A stretch of 6,653 nt of DNA from Rhodospirillaceae bacterium (GTDB lineage Bacteria; Pseudomonadota; Alphaproteobacteria; SP197). Location: contig JABIUG010000429.1 of assembly GCA_018700655.1 (NCBI GenBank), positions 1 through 6,653 on the forward strand, written 5' to 3'. A program made the translations under genes and the position numbers. Of this stretch, positions 1-6,126 are shown one piece after another. Numbering within the stretch: the stretch's first letter is position 1; each line of letters opens with the position of its first letter. Below the pieces are notes generated by a model. The model made no database searches and was not told the DNA's origin. It worked only from the letters and a program-made list of their open reading frames with translations.

Positions 1-110
1 AGGTCACCTTCGATACCGTAATGTTGCTTGAGGACCTCGCGCGCAGTCTCGGGCGAGAACACCGGCGGCGGTGTTCTCAGGACAACGGTGAGGTCGGCGA
101 TGCGCGTCAT
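1..110 (-). CDS. APH-fold phosphotransferase, N-terminus only (runs off the left edge)
   Basis: The minus-strand frame opens with ATG at 110-108 and stays open for 36 codons to the window edge. It has a good ribosome site, GGAG, 6 bases before the ATG. The peptide starts MTRIADLTVVLRTPPPVF and continues SPETAREVLKQHYGIEGDL. A short Pro-rich stretch, then 'FS-x-E-x-A ... YGI-x-G', is how many bacterial APH-family kinases begin, including the kinase part of class III kinase-aminotransferase fusions. In those the next segment is a 'SERDQN' type nucleotide loop, which lies outside this window. The gene is divergent from the ureohydrolase, with 135 bases between their starts, so shared control is possible. 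The catalytic core cannot be seen, so the family call rests on the N-terminal pattern alone. It could be a different protein with a similar start. That the segment is coding is fairly secure; the family is moderate. Confidence 0.55.
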   Translation of the reverse strand, partial: MTRIADLTVVLRTPPPVFSPETAREVLKQHYGIEGD

Positions 111-245
111 CGATGGCTCCGGGGCAGGGAAGTATGGAATACCTTGGGAACGACCCAACAAAAAGCCTGCTGATGGTTCTGGTTCGATCCGTCCCGACGG
201 GGCAGATTAGGCTGAACCACACGATAACCAAGCAAGAGGTTCAAG
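111..245. promoter_or_regulatory. Divergent intergenic control region with several small inverted repeats
   Basis: This 135-base spacer lies between two genes that point away from each other, so it should hold both promoters. Visible symmetric elements are: TTGGG-aacga-CCCAA at 144-158; a tandem TGGTTC TGGTTC at 174-185 with its inverse GAACCA at 214-219; and CCGTC-cc-GACGG at 189-200. The ureohydrolase ribosome site AGAGGT (235-240) lies at the right end, 5 bases before its ATG. I see no convincing -35/-10 pair. The repeats could bind a local regulator, but short inverted repeats also arise by chance in GC-rich DNA, and no regulator gene is present in this window. Confidence 0.4.
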
Positions 246-1232
246 ATGGCCAACGAATTCATGAATAAGGTCGCGAGCTACGACGAGAAGTACGATCCCA
301 AGCTTGCTGCGCGTTATGCGGAACTGGCGACCTTCATGCGTGCGCCATACTCGCTGGATGTCACCGGCCTGGATATCGCGATGCTGGGCATTCCGTTCGA
401 TGGCGGTGTGACCAACCGCCCCGGCGCCCGCCACGGACCGCGCGAGATGCGCAACCAGTCGAGCCTGATGCGAGCGATCCACCATGTCAGCCGGGTCAAC
501 CCGTTTGCGCTCTGCAAGGTGGCCGATGTCGGTGATGTGCGCTTCGACAAGGTGATGGATAACGAGGCCGCCATGGCCGACATCGAAACCCGTGTCTCAC
601 AGATCGTTGCCGCCGGCGCGATGCCGCTATCGGCCGGCGGCGACCATTCCGTGACCTATCCGATCTTTCGTGCACTGGGTCGGGAACAGCCGGTCGGCAT
701 GATCCATATCGACGCGCACACCGACACCTGGGGCGAAATCCAGGGTTCCAAGTTCAACCACGGCTCGCCTTTCAGGCTGGCAACCGACGAAGGCTATCTC
801 GACCCCACACGCACGATCCAGATCGGCATCCGGGGCCCCCAAAATAGCCCGGAGGGCTGGGAATACTCCTTCGACAAGGGCATGCGCGTGGTTTTCATCG
901 AGGAGTTCGACGAAATTGGTGTTGATGCGGTGATCGCCGAGGCCCGCAAGGTCGTGGGCGACGGCCCGACCTACATCTCGTTCGATGTCGATGGCCTTGA
1001 TCCCGTCTATGCCCCGGGTACGGGCACCCCGGAATCCGGTGGAATTTCGATGCGCGAAGCACAGAAACTCCTGCGCGGGTTCCGTGGCCTCAACCTGATC
1101 GGCGGAGATGTTGTCGAGGTCGCCCCACCGTTCGACCCCAGCGGCAACACGGCCATGAACGGCGTGACGCTGATGTATGAGATTCTATGCCTGCTGGCGG
1201 AGGTCCGCGCCGGTGCCGGTGCCGGTGCCTGA
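246..1232 (+). CDS. Agmatinase / guanidino-acid hydrolase family protein (ureohydrolase)
   Basis: This is a 328-residue cytoplasmic ureohydrolase. The family uses a two-manganese centre to split a guanidino group, giving urea and an amine. All the hallmark segments are present in order: GGDHS (131-135, metal ligand His134), DAHTD (156-160, ligands Asp156, His158 and Asp160), the 'NHGSPFR' substrate loop (His173), DVDGLDP (247-253, ligands Asp247 and Asp249) and EVAPP (291-295). The length is normal. The start at 246 is supported by AGAGGT 5 bases upstream; a second in-frame ATG at 261 is less well placed. The C-terminus ends in an Ala-Gly repeat encoded by a hexamer repeat. The family covers agmatinase, guanidinobutyrase, guanidinopropionase and related enzymes. 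The loop 'GIRGPQNSPEGWEYS' (194-208) should bear on specificity, but I cannot read the substrate from it. Neighbouring deacylases and kinases fit amine or guanidino catabolism. The family is very secure; the substrate is open. Confidence 0.95.
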   Translation: MANEFMNKVASYDEKYDPKLAARYAELATFMRAPYSLDVTGLDIAMLGIPFDGGVTNRPGARHGPREMRNQSSLMRAIHHVSRVNPFALCKVADVGDVRFDKVMDNEAAMADIETRVSQIVAAGAMPLSAGGDHSVTYPIFRALGREQPVGMIHIDAHTDTWGEIQGSKFNHGSPFRLATDEGYLDPTRTIQIGIRGPQNSPEGWEYSFDKGMRVVFIEEFDEIGVDAVIAEARKVVGDGPTYISFDVDGLDPVYAPGTGTPESGGISMREAQKLLRGFRGLNLIGGDVVEVAPPFDPSGNTAMNGVTLMYEILCLLAEVRAGAGAGA

Positions 1233-1742
1233 GGAGATCAACGGCTGGCTGATGGATGAAACCCGGGCGATGCTGTCGCCGATCCGATTGAGGCATACGC
1301 TCTGGTTATCGGTTATTCGAAAAACTGGCCTTCCGGCGATGAGGTCGATTGTCGAGGTAGCGCAGGGGTCATCGTCGATGTGGGCGTCGCCGTAGAAGGG
1401 CAGCCCATCAGCATCGCGCCATTGAATGTTCCAACTGATGAGCTCTTCAACTTCCAGGGCGGAGACGGTGTCTGACCAGCACTTGACATCAAAACTCCGG
1501 CGTTCGCCGGGCGAGAGTTTGCTGTGCAACCAGTTACCGCCGGCGGCCATGTTCGTTGTGTCCCGGCCGGGTATGGCCACAGGACCGGATACCGATATCC
1601 TGATTGCAACGATATCAAGGTTTGTCGTCGCGTTCCGCAGTTCGACCGTGTGCGTATAGGTGTCGAACACTTCCTGGGCGCGGGTTTCCGATGATCCGAT
1701 CACGAGGAAGGTCGCGATCAGCAGGCCGGTAACGAATTTCAC
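1185..1742 (-). CDS. Small secreted protein of unknown function (signal peptide, 3 Cys)
   Basis: I place the start at a GTG codon (1742-1740), with GGAG 10 bases upstream, giving 185 residues. This start makes a clean Sec signal peptide: MK, then a hydrophobic core FVTGLLIATFLVIG, then SSETRA with probable cleavage after Ala22. The longer in-frame opening to 1898 would run 33 bases into the divergent kinase gene and put a 52-residue leader before the signal peptide, so I reject it. An ATG at 1787 is a possible alternative, but it gives a long n-region. The mature part (about 163 residues) looks beta-rich, with Cys88, Cys127 and Cys150, several Trp residues (for example in 'SWNIQWRDADG') and a Gly-Thr repeat near the C-terminus (about 172-178). 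I do not recognise a family. It should be periplasmic or secreted. The gene is convergent with the ureohydrolase, overlapping it by 48 bases, and divergent from the kinase. Codon use looks like its neighbours. That it is a real gene is likely; its function is unknown. Confidence 0.7.
   Translation of the reverse strand: MKFVTGLLIATFLVIGSSETRAQEVFDTYTHTVELRNATTNLDIVAIRISVSGPVAIPGRDTTNMAAGGNWLHSKLSPGERRSFDVKCWSDTVSALEVEELISWNIQWRDADGLPFYGDAHIDDDPCATSTIDLIAGRPVFRITDNQSVCLNRIGDSIARVSSISQPLISSGTGTGTGADLRQQA
1209..1229. repeat. GCCGGT hexamer microsatellite in the overlap of two convergent genes
   Basis: Three and a half perfect copies of GCCGGT lie in the last codons of the ureohydrolase, where they encode alternating Ala and Gly. 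On the opposite strand they lie near the end of the secreted-protein gene, where they encode alternating Gly and Thr. Because the unit is six bases, gain or loss of a copy keeps both frames. Slippage would therefore change only tail length. Confidence 0.85.
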
Positions 1743-1755
1743 GGTGATGTTTCTC

Positions 1756-1772
1756 CATGGTGTGACACCATG
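1756..1772. promoter_or_regulatory. Perfect 17-base palindrome, possible operator
   Basis: CATGGTGTGACACCATG has two perfect 8-base arms around a central G. It begins 13 bases upstream of the GTG start of the secreted protein, partly covering its ribosome site, and lies about 94 bases upstream of the kinase start. A site here could block transcription or translation of the minus-strand gene as an operator or as an RNA hairpin, and could also affect the divergent kinase promoter. No regulator is encoded nearby, so its function is inferred from symmetry and position only. Confidence 0.45.
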
Positions 1773-1865
1773 AGCATCATAGGGCATGTGCGCATGTTCC
1801 GGCTTGGCGAAACAACCGCCATCGGGCATAAAAACGCGCAAGAAACCACGCAACGGGGCGGTTAG

Positions 1866-2882
1866 ATGGATTTCGAGACGATGTTGCCGCATCTCCAACG
1901 GCTGGTAGAACAGTCGATGCCGCTTTGGGACCTGCCCGAAGGCACCACGGCAACGCTGATGAACGTGTCGGAGAACGCAACCTATCGGCTGGATGCGCCC
2001 GATGGATCAAAGACCGTGTTGCGTGTCCATCGCGAGAACTATCACACGCTCAACGGCATCCAGAGCGAACTCGACTGGCTTCATGCCCTGCACAACGATG
2101 CTGGGATCATCACGCCCCAGGCGATTGCCGGGCATGACGGCAAGGAAATCCAGGAGGGCATTGTTGACGGTCTTCCGGTCAAACGTCAGATGGTGCTGTT
2201 TGAATTCATCGAAGGTATCCAACCCTCCGAAGACGACAACCTGATCGAACCCTTCCGCAGGTTGGGCGAAGTCGGGGCGCAGTTGCACCACCACGCGATC
2301 GGCTGGCAGCGACCGGACTATTACGAACGCCTGATCTGGGATCACGAACATGTCGTGGGCCCCAATCCGAACTGGGGCAACTGGCGTGACGGTCCGATCA
2401 GCGAGCCCGCGCACATCGCCCAGTTTGAACGCCTGGAGCGGGGTATGGTCGAACGCCTGAACCGCTATGACCGCGGCCCCGAGCGGTTCGGTCTGGCCCA
2501 TGCCGACCTGCGCCTTGCCAATCTTCTGCTGGTTGGTGACAGCACACGGGTGATCGACTTCGACGACAGCGGAGATTCCTGGTTCCTCTATGATCTTGCC
2601 ACCGCACTCACCCTGATCGACAACATCGAAGCGACACCGGCTCTGGTGGAGGCGTGGCTCGAAGGTTATGCCCGTCATCGTGCGCTTGATGGGCAGGACC
2701 TGGCAGCGATCGCCAGCCTGATCATGATGCGCCGGATCGGAATTCTGGCCTGGTTCGGCAGTCACCACGAGACCACCATGGCGCAGGATTATCGGGAACT
2801 GTTCCCCATCGAGACCTGCGAGATGGCCGAAGCCTACCTTTCGTGCGAACCCTCGGCGGACAATCTGTTACCCTGGTTCTAG
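1866..2882 (+). CDS. APH-family phosphotransferase (small-molecule kinase, RdoA/ThrB-II-like)
   Basis: This is a 338-residue soluble kinase of the aminoglycoside-phosphotransferase fold, which moves phosphate from ATP to a hydroxyl group of a small molecule or protein. The N-lobe shows 'ENATYRL' (36-42) and strand 'TVLRVHREN' (50-58), followed by Glu68 in helix C. The catalytic loop is HADLRLANLL (212-221), with catalytic Asp214 and metal-binding Asn219. The metal motif is DFDD (231-234), followed by 'WFLYDLATAL', typical of this subfamily. Arg53 stands where many kinases have Lys, as in several members of this family. The start at 1866 follows a GGGGCGG stretch at 1855-1861; ATG at 1881 is an alternative. 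Relatives include homoserine kinase II, SrkA/RdoA, choline kinase and hydroxylysine kinase. The length and HADLRLANLL loop match unnamed bacterial phosphotransferases often seen in amine catabolic loci. The fold is certain; the substrate is unknown. Aminoglycoside resistance is not implied. Confidence 0.9.
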   Translation: MDFETMLPHLQRLVEQSMPLWDLPEGTTATLMNVSENATYRLDAPDGSKTVLRVHRENYHTLNGIQSELDWLHALHNDAGIITPQAIAGHDGKEIQEGIVDGLPVKRQMVLFEFIEGIQPSEDDNLIEPFRRLGEVGAQLHHHAIGWQRPDYYERLIWDHEHVVGPNPNWGNWRDGPISEPAHIAQFERLERGMVERLNRYDRGPERFGLAHADLRLANLLLVGDSTRVIDFDDSGDSWFLYDLATALTLIDNIEATPALVEAWLEGYARHRALDGQDLAAIASLIMMRRIGILAWFGSHHETTMAQDYRELFPIETCEMAEAYLSCEPSADNLLPWF

Positions 2883-2928
2883 CCCGTCTGCGATCGAGAC
2901 GCTTGGCTTTCAATCCAGAGGTTCCTTT

Positions 2929-3012
2929 TCCCAGCGAAGGCTGGGATCGATACGCACGATTGCTGCGGATGCCGTTGGGTCACTGGGATATCGACCCCAG
3001 CCTACGCTGGGG
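2929..3012. repeat. Pair of mirrored REP-like hairpins (BIME-like intergenic element)
   Basis: Two hairpins lie in the 228-base gap after the kinase. The left one is 2929-2946, with 7-base arms TCCCAGC/GCTGGGA and loop GAAG. The right one is 2995-3012, with 7-base arms CCCCAGC/GCTGGGG and loop CTAC. Read on opposite strands, 2930-2952 and 3011-2989 match at 21 of 23 positions, including the flank TCGATA, so they are two copies of one unit in inverted order. This arrangement resembles REP/BIME elements, which are dispersed in many proteobacterial genomes. The element may stabilise the 3' end of the kinase mRNA or reduce read-through into the next gene. There is no T-run after either stem, so it is not a classic terminator. 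The rest of the gap (2883-2928 and 3013-3098) shows no gene. Confidence 0.75.
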
Positions 3013-3110
3013 ATCAGAGTAGGGGCGGCTAAGCCCGAAAACGAAGGCCTACAACCCTTGCCAGCGGCCCCGCCATCGCCGACCATTGTTCAAAGCTCGG
3101 GAGGGACAAC

Positions 3111-4223
3111 ATGAGCCGCAAGACAGGATTTCTGTTTCACGAACTCTACATGTGGCACGACACGGGTCAGGCCGCGCTGTGGTATCCGTCGGGCCTGAAA
3201 GTCCAGCCCGGCGAACACGCCGAAAACGCCGAAACCAAACGACGCATGCGCAACGTCATGGAAGTCGCGGGCATTCTCGACGAGCTCGTCGATGTCAGGG
3301 CCAAGCCGGTCAGCGAGGAAGACATCCTGCGGGTGCACACGGCCGACTATCTGGCAGGGATCAAGGAGATGTCGGCCGGGCGCGGCGGTGATGCCGGTGA
3401 AGCGACCCCCTTTGGCCATGGCAGCTACGAGATAGCCTGCCTTTCGGCCGGTGGCACGGTGGCGATGGTTGATGCCGCGATCGCAGGCACGGTCGATAAC
3501 GGCTATGCCCTGGTGCGCCCACCCGGCCATCACGCCGAACCCGATATCGGCAAGGGGTTTTGCATCTTCAGCAACATCGGTATCGCGATCCAACACGCCC
3601 GCGCCAAACACGGCATCAAACGTGTCGCGGTCGTCGACTGGGATGTGCATCATGGCAACGGAACCGAACGCATCTTCTATGAAGACCCTGACATGCTCTC
3701 GATTTCGATCCATCAGGACAATTGGTTCCCGGTCGATTCCGGTCATATCCACCAGACCGGCGAAGGCGCGGGCAAGGGCGCCAACATCAACGTGCCGCTG
3801 CCACCCGGTTCCGGGCGTAATGCCTATGTCGGCACTTTCGAGCGGGTCGTCGCGCCGGCGCTGCGTCGCTTCAAGCCCGAACTGATCATCATCGCGTCTG
3901 GATTTGACGGTTCGATCTATGATCCCCTGGGCCGCATGATGGTAACGAGCACAGCCTATCGGCGCATGACCCAGATCCTGCTCGAACTGGCTGACGAGCT
4001 GACCGGCGACAAGCTCATCATGAGCCATGAAGGCGGTTATTCCGCCGCCTATGTGCCTTATTGCGGGTTGGCGGTGATGGAAGAGCTTTCGGGCATCACG
4101 TCATCGATTGCCGACCCCTTTGCCGAGATCGTCGATGGCTCCGGCGGGCACCAGCTCTACGCCCATCAGGACGATATCATTACCAAGGCGGCGGCACTGG
4201 CCGAGGCCGTGCCGGCGGGATGA
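3111..4223 (+). CDS. Histone deacetylase-like amidohydrolase (class II HDAC family, FB188 HDAH-like)
   Basis: This is a 370-residue zinc-dependent deacylase of the arginase/deacetylase fold. The family removes acetyl groups from lysine or polyamine amines. The start is fixed by a strong ribosome site, GGGAGGGA at 3099-3106, and ATG at 3111. The zinc ligands are visible: Asp178 and His180 in DWDVHHGNGT (176-185) and Asp266 in SGFDGS (263-268). The charge-relay pair His140-His141 lies in RPPGHHAE, and the catalytic Tyr310 in EGGYS. From memory, each lies two residues before its counterpart in the HDAH enzyme of strain FB188 (369 residues), and long stretches such as NINVPLPPGSG and GFCIF are the same, so it is a close relative. 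Natural substrates of bacterial members are mostly unproven; acetylpolyamines are one option and fit the neighbouring ureohydrolase. No signal peptide is seen, so it should be cytoplasmic. The stop overlaps the next start (ATGA), so the two genes are probably co-translated. Confidence 0.95.
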   Translation: MSRKTGFLFHELYMWHDTGQAALWYPSGLKVQPGEHAENAETKRRMRNVMEVAGILDELVDVRAKPVSEEDILRVHTADYLAGIKEMSAGRGGDAGEATPFGHGSYEIACLSAGGTVAMVDAAIAGTVDNGYALVRPPGHHAEPDIGKGFCIFSNIGIAIQHARAKHGIKRVAVVDWDVHHGNGTERIFYEDPDMLSISIHQDNWFPVDSGHIHQTGEGAGKGANINVPLPPGSGRNAYVGTFERVVAPALRRFKPELIIIASGFDGSIYDPLGRMMVTSTAYRRMTQILLELADELTGDKLIMSHEGGYSAAYVPYCGLAVMEELSGITSSIADPFAEIVDGSGGHQLYAHQDDIITKAAALAEAVPAG

Positions 4224-6109
4224 GCGACTGCCGGGGGATAGGCCACCGTTATGGCTGTGCCTGCTGTGCCCCGTGGCTGTGGAGGCTTGCCGGGCCGAAG
4301 AAGGGCCTGGCGTCGCGCCGTTCCGTCCTGGCTGCGGCGCTGGGCGGTTCTGCCTTCGCGTTGTCGGCCGGCGGAGCAGCGCTGAGCGGCGATCAAACCG
4401 GTGCAAGCAAGCTACGTCAGGCTCCCAAGGCACTACCGGTCGCCGCTCTGTTGGGTCTGGCCAGCCAGGCCGGCGGTGCCGACCGCATCTGGCGCAACGG
4501 TCAGGTCATCACGATGGACCCCACAGTGCCGGAAGGAACGGCGCTGGCGGTTTCCAACGGGCGTGTGATTGCCGTCGGAAGCGACGACGAGATCGAGGGA
4601 CTGGCGGGGACGCAGACCGAGGTGACCGATCTTGACGGCAGGACCGTGCTTCCGGGACTGGTCGACGGTCATGGCCACCTTGCCAACACCGCGCTTTGCC
4701 TGGGGTTCGCTGATCTGCAGCCGGCACCGGCAGGACCGGTCAATTCGATTGGCTCCCTGCAGCAGACGCTGCGTGATCACCTCGAACGCGAAGGGCTCTA
4801 TGAGGGATGGCTGATCGGGAGGGGTTATGACGAATCCCTGATCGAGGAACATCGTCACCCGGATCGCGATGACCTGGATGCGGTCGCACTCGATATCCCG
4901 ATTTTCTGCTGGCATGTCTCGGGCCATTTCGCGACGGGCAATTCGCTCGCCTTGAAGCTGGCCGGGATCAAGGACAGCACGGGCGATCCACCGGGCGGGA
5001 TCATTCGCAGGCGGTTCCAGACACGTGAACCCGATGGTGTCGTCGAAGAACATGCCATGGACCTCTACACCGATGTCCTGCCCCGGTTCGATGGCGAGCG
5101 TTTGCTCGATCTGCTTGATGAGGCCCAGCGTCGTTATGCCGCCTGGGGCATCACCACCGCACAGGACGGCGCCAGCGCCGATGACGAGATCTCGCTGTTG
5201 CAGCACGCGGCAGCGGCGGGTCGCCTGGACCTCGATGTCGTCGCTTATCCTTGGGTGCGCGATCCCGAGGAACTGGAGAATCTTCCGCCACCGGAAGGCT
5301 ATCAGGGTGGCCTGCGCATCGGTGGGGCCAAGCTGGTGCTCGATGGTTCACCCCAGGGCAAGACTGCGTGGCTGACCGAACCCTATGTCAGCCCGCCGGA
5401 GGGCTGGCCCGAAGACTATCTGGGTTATCCGCTTCTGGAAGACGACACGGTCGATGCCCTCGTCGACAAACTCTTCGCCAGGGGCTGGCAGGTGATGGCC
5501 CATTGCAACGGTGATCGCTCGGGCGATCAGTTTCTTGATGCAGTCGACCGTGCGACCGGCACACACGGGGCAGGCGACCGTCGCCCGGTCATGATCCACG
5601 CACAGACCGTGCGCGAGGACCAGCTCGACCGCATGGTCGAACTGGGCGTGCTGCCGTCGTTTTTCGTGGCGCACACCTACTATTGGGGTGACTGGCATCG
5701 CGATGCCGTGCTGGGCGAGGAGAGGGCGGCACGCATCAGCCCGGCCGCTTCGGCTCTAGCCCGCGGCATGCACTTCACCGTACACAACGACTCACCGGTC
5801 GTGCCGTCCGACAGCTGGCGTTTGCTATGGTCTGTCGTGACCCGCACGACACGCAGCGGCGCGGTGCTGGGTGAAGACCAGAGACTGGATGTTCCAACCG
5901 CACTTGGCGCCCTGACCGCAGAGGGTGCCTTCCAGCATTTCGAAGAAGCCGACAAGGGCCGTGTTGCACCGGGAGGCCGTGCCGATCTCGCGATCATCGC
6001 CGCCGATCCCCGGAAACTGGAGCATGCCGCACTTGCCGACATCGAAGTGAGCGAAACCGTCAAGGACGGGAGAACGATCTATCGCGGAGATGGTGCGCCA
6101 GCCTTGTAA
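4220..6109 (+). CDS. Exported YtcJ-like metal-dependent amidohydrolase (Amidohydrolase_3) with Cys-rich Tat leader
   Basis: The frame is open from 4061, but I choose ATG at 4220, which overlaps the previous stop as ATGA, giving 629 residues. Upstream codons lie inside the deacetylase gene and look like shadow translation. The N-terminus has Cys4, His9, Cys13, Cys15 and Cys16, then a twin-arginine motif SRRSVL (32-37) and a hydrophobic stretch (about 36-55) with possible AXA-type cleavage near 53, so export by Tat is likely. The catalytic domain begins near 87 ('ADRIWRNGQVITMDP'). Its features are HGH (151-153) after 'LPGLVDG', Lys371 in GGAKLVLDGSPQG, His428 in MAHCNGD, His460 in MIHAQT and Asp524 in VHNDSP. 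It ends with the usual 'PGGRADLAII'. The Amidohydrolase_3/YtcJ group hydrolyses amides or related C-N bonds, and its substrates are mostly unknown. The usual length is about 530-550, so the excess is the N-terminal leader. The family is secure; the export route is likely; the substrate is unknown. Confidence 0.93.
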   Translation: MSDCRGIGHRYGCACCAPWLWRLAGPKKGLASRRSVLAAALGGSAFALSAGGAALSGDQTGASKLRQAPKALPVAALLGLASQAGGADRIWRNGQVITMDPTVPEGTALAVSNGRVIAVGSDDEIEGLAGTQTEVTDLDGRTVLPGLVDGHGHLANTALCLGFADLQPAPAGPVNSIGSLQQTLRDHLEREGLYEGWLIGRGYDESLIEEHRHPDRDDLDAVALDIPIFCWHVSGHFATGNSLALKLAGIKDSTGDPPGGIIRRRFQTREPDGVVEEHAMDLYTDVLPRFDGERLLDLLDEAQRRYAAWGITTAQDGASADDEISLLQHAAAAGRLDLDVVAYPWVRDPEELENLPPPEGYQGGLRIGGAKLVLDGSPQGKTAWLTEPYVSPPEGWPEDYLGYPLLEDDTVDALVDKLFARGWQVMAHCNGDRSGDQFLDAVDRATGTHGAGDRRPVMIHAQTVREDQLDRMVELGVLPSFFVAHTYYWGDWHRDAVLGEERAARISPAASALARGMHFTVHNDSPVVPSDSWRLLWSVVTRTTRSGAVLGEDQRLDVPTALGALTAEGAFQHFEEADKGRVAPGGRADLAIIAADPRKLEHAALADIEVSETVKDGRTIYRGDGAPAL

Positions 6110-6126
6110 GGCGTGCGTTGTGGGAT

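Noticed and set aside
4..231. 75-residue minus-strand frame over the left end
   Set aside because: It crosses the divergent promoter region and has no family pattern. A different minus-strand frame starting at 110 has a ribosome site and a kinase-like peptide.
1743..1898. Upstream extension of the secreted-protein frame
   Set aside because: It would overlap the start of the divergent kinase and place 52 residues before a textbook signal peptide. The GTG at 1742 has a ribosome site.
2007..2768. 253-residue minus-strand frame opposite the kinase
   Set aside because: It is antisense to a clear kinase gene, a shadow frame caused by GC-rich codon structure. No motif or ribosome site supports it.
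2929..3012. Rho-independent terminator
   Set aside because: The stems are strong, but neither strand has a T-run after the hairpin. The mirrored unit structure fits a REP/BIME element better.
3090..4028. 312-residue minus-strand frame opposite the deacetylase
   Set aside because: It mirrors the strongly conserved HDAH-like gene. Its His/Asp-rich translation is the complement of the catalytic codons, not a protein family.
4061..4219. Upstream 53 codons of the amidohydrolase frame
   Set aside because: They lie inside the deacetylase gene, are Arg/Gly-rich shadow sequence, and would bury the Tat signal. The ATGA start fits better.
4433..5206. 257-residue minus-strand frame opposite the amidohydrolase
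   Set aside because: Shadow of a gene with clear metal-binding motifs; no independent evidence.
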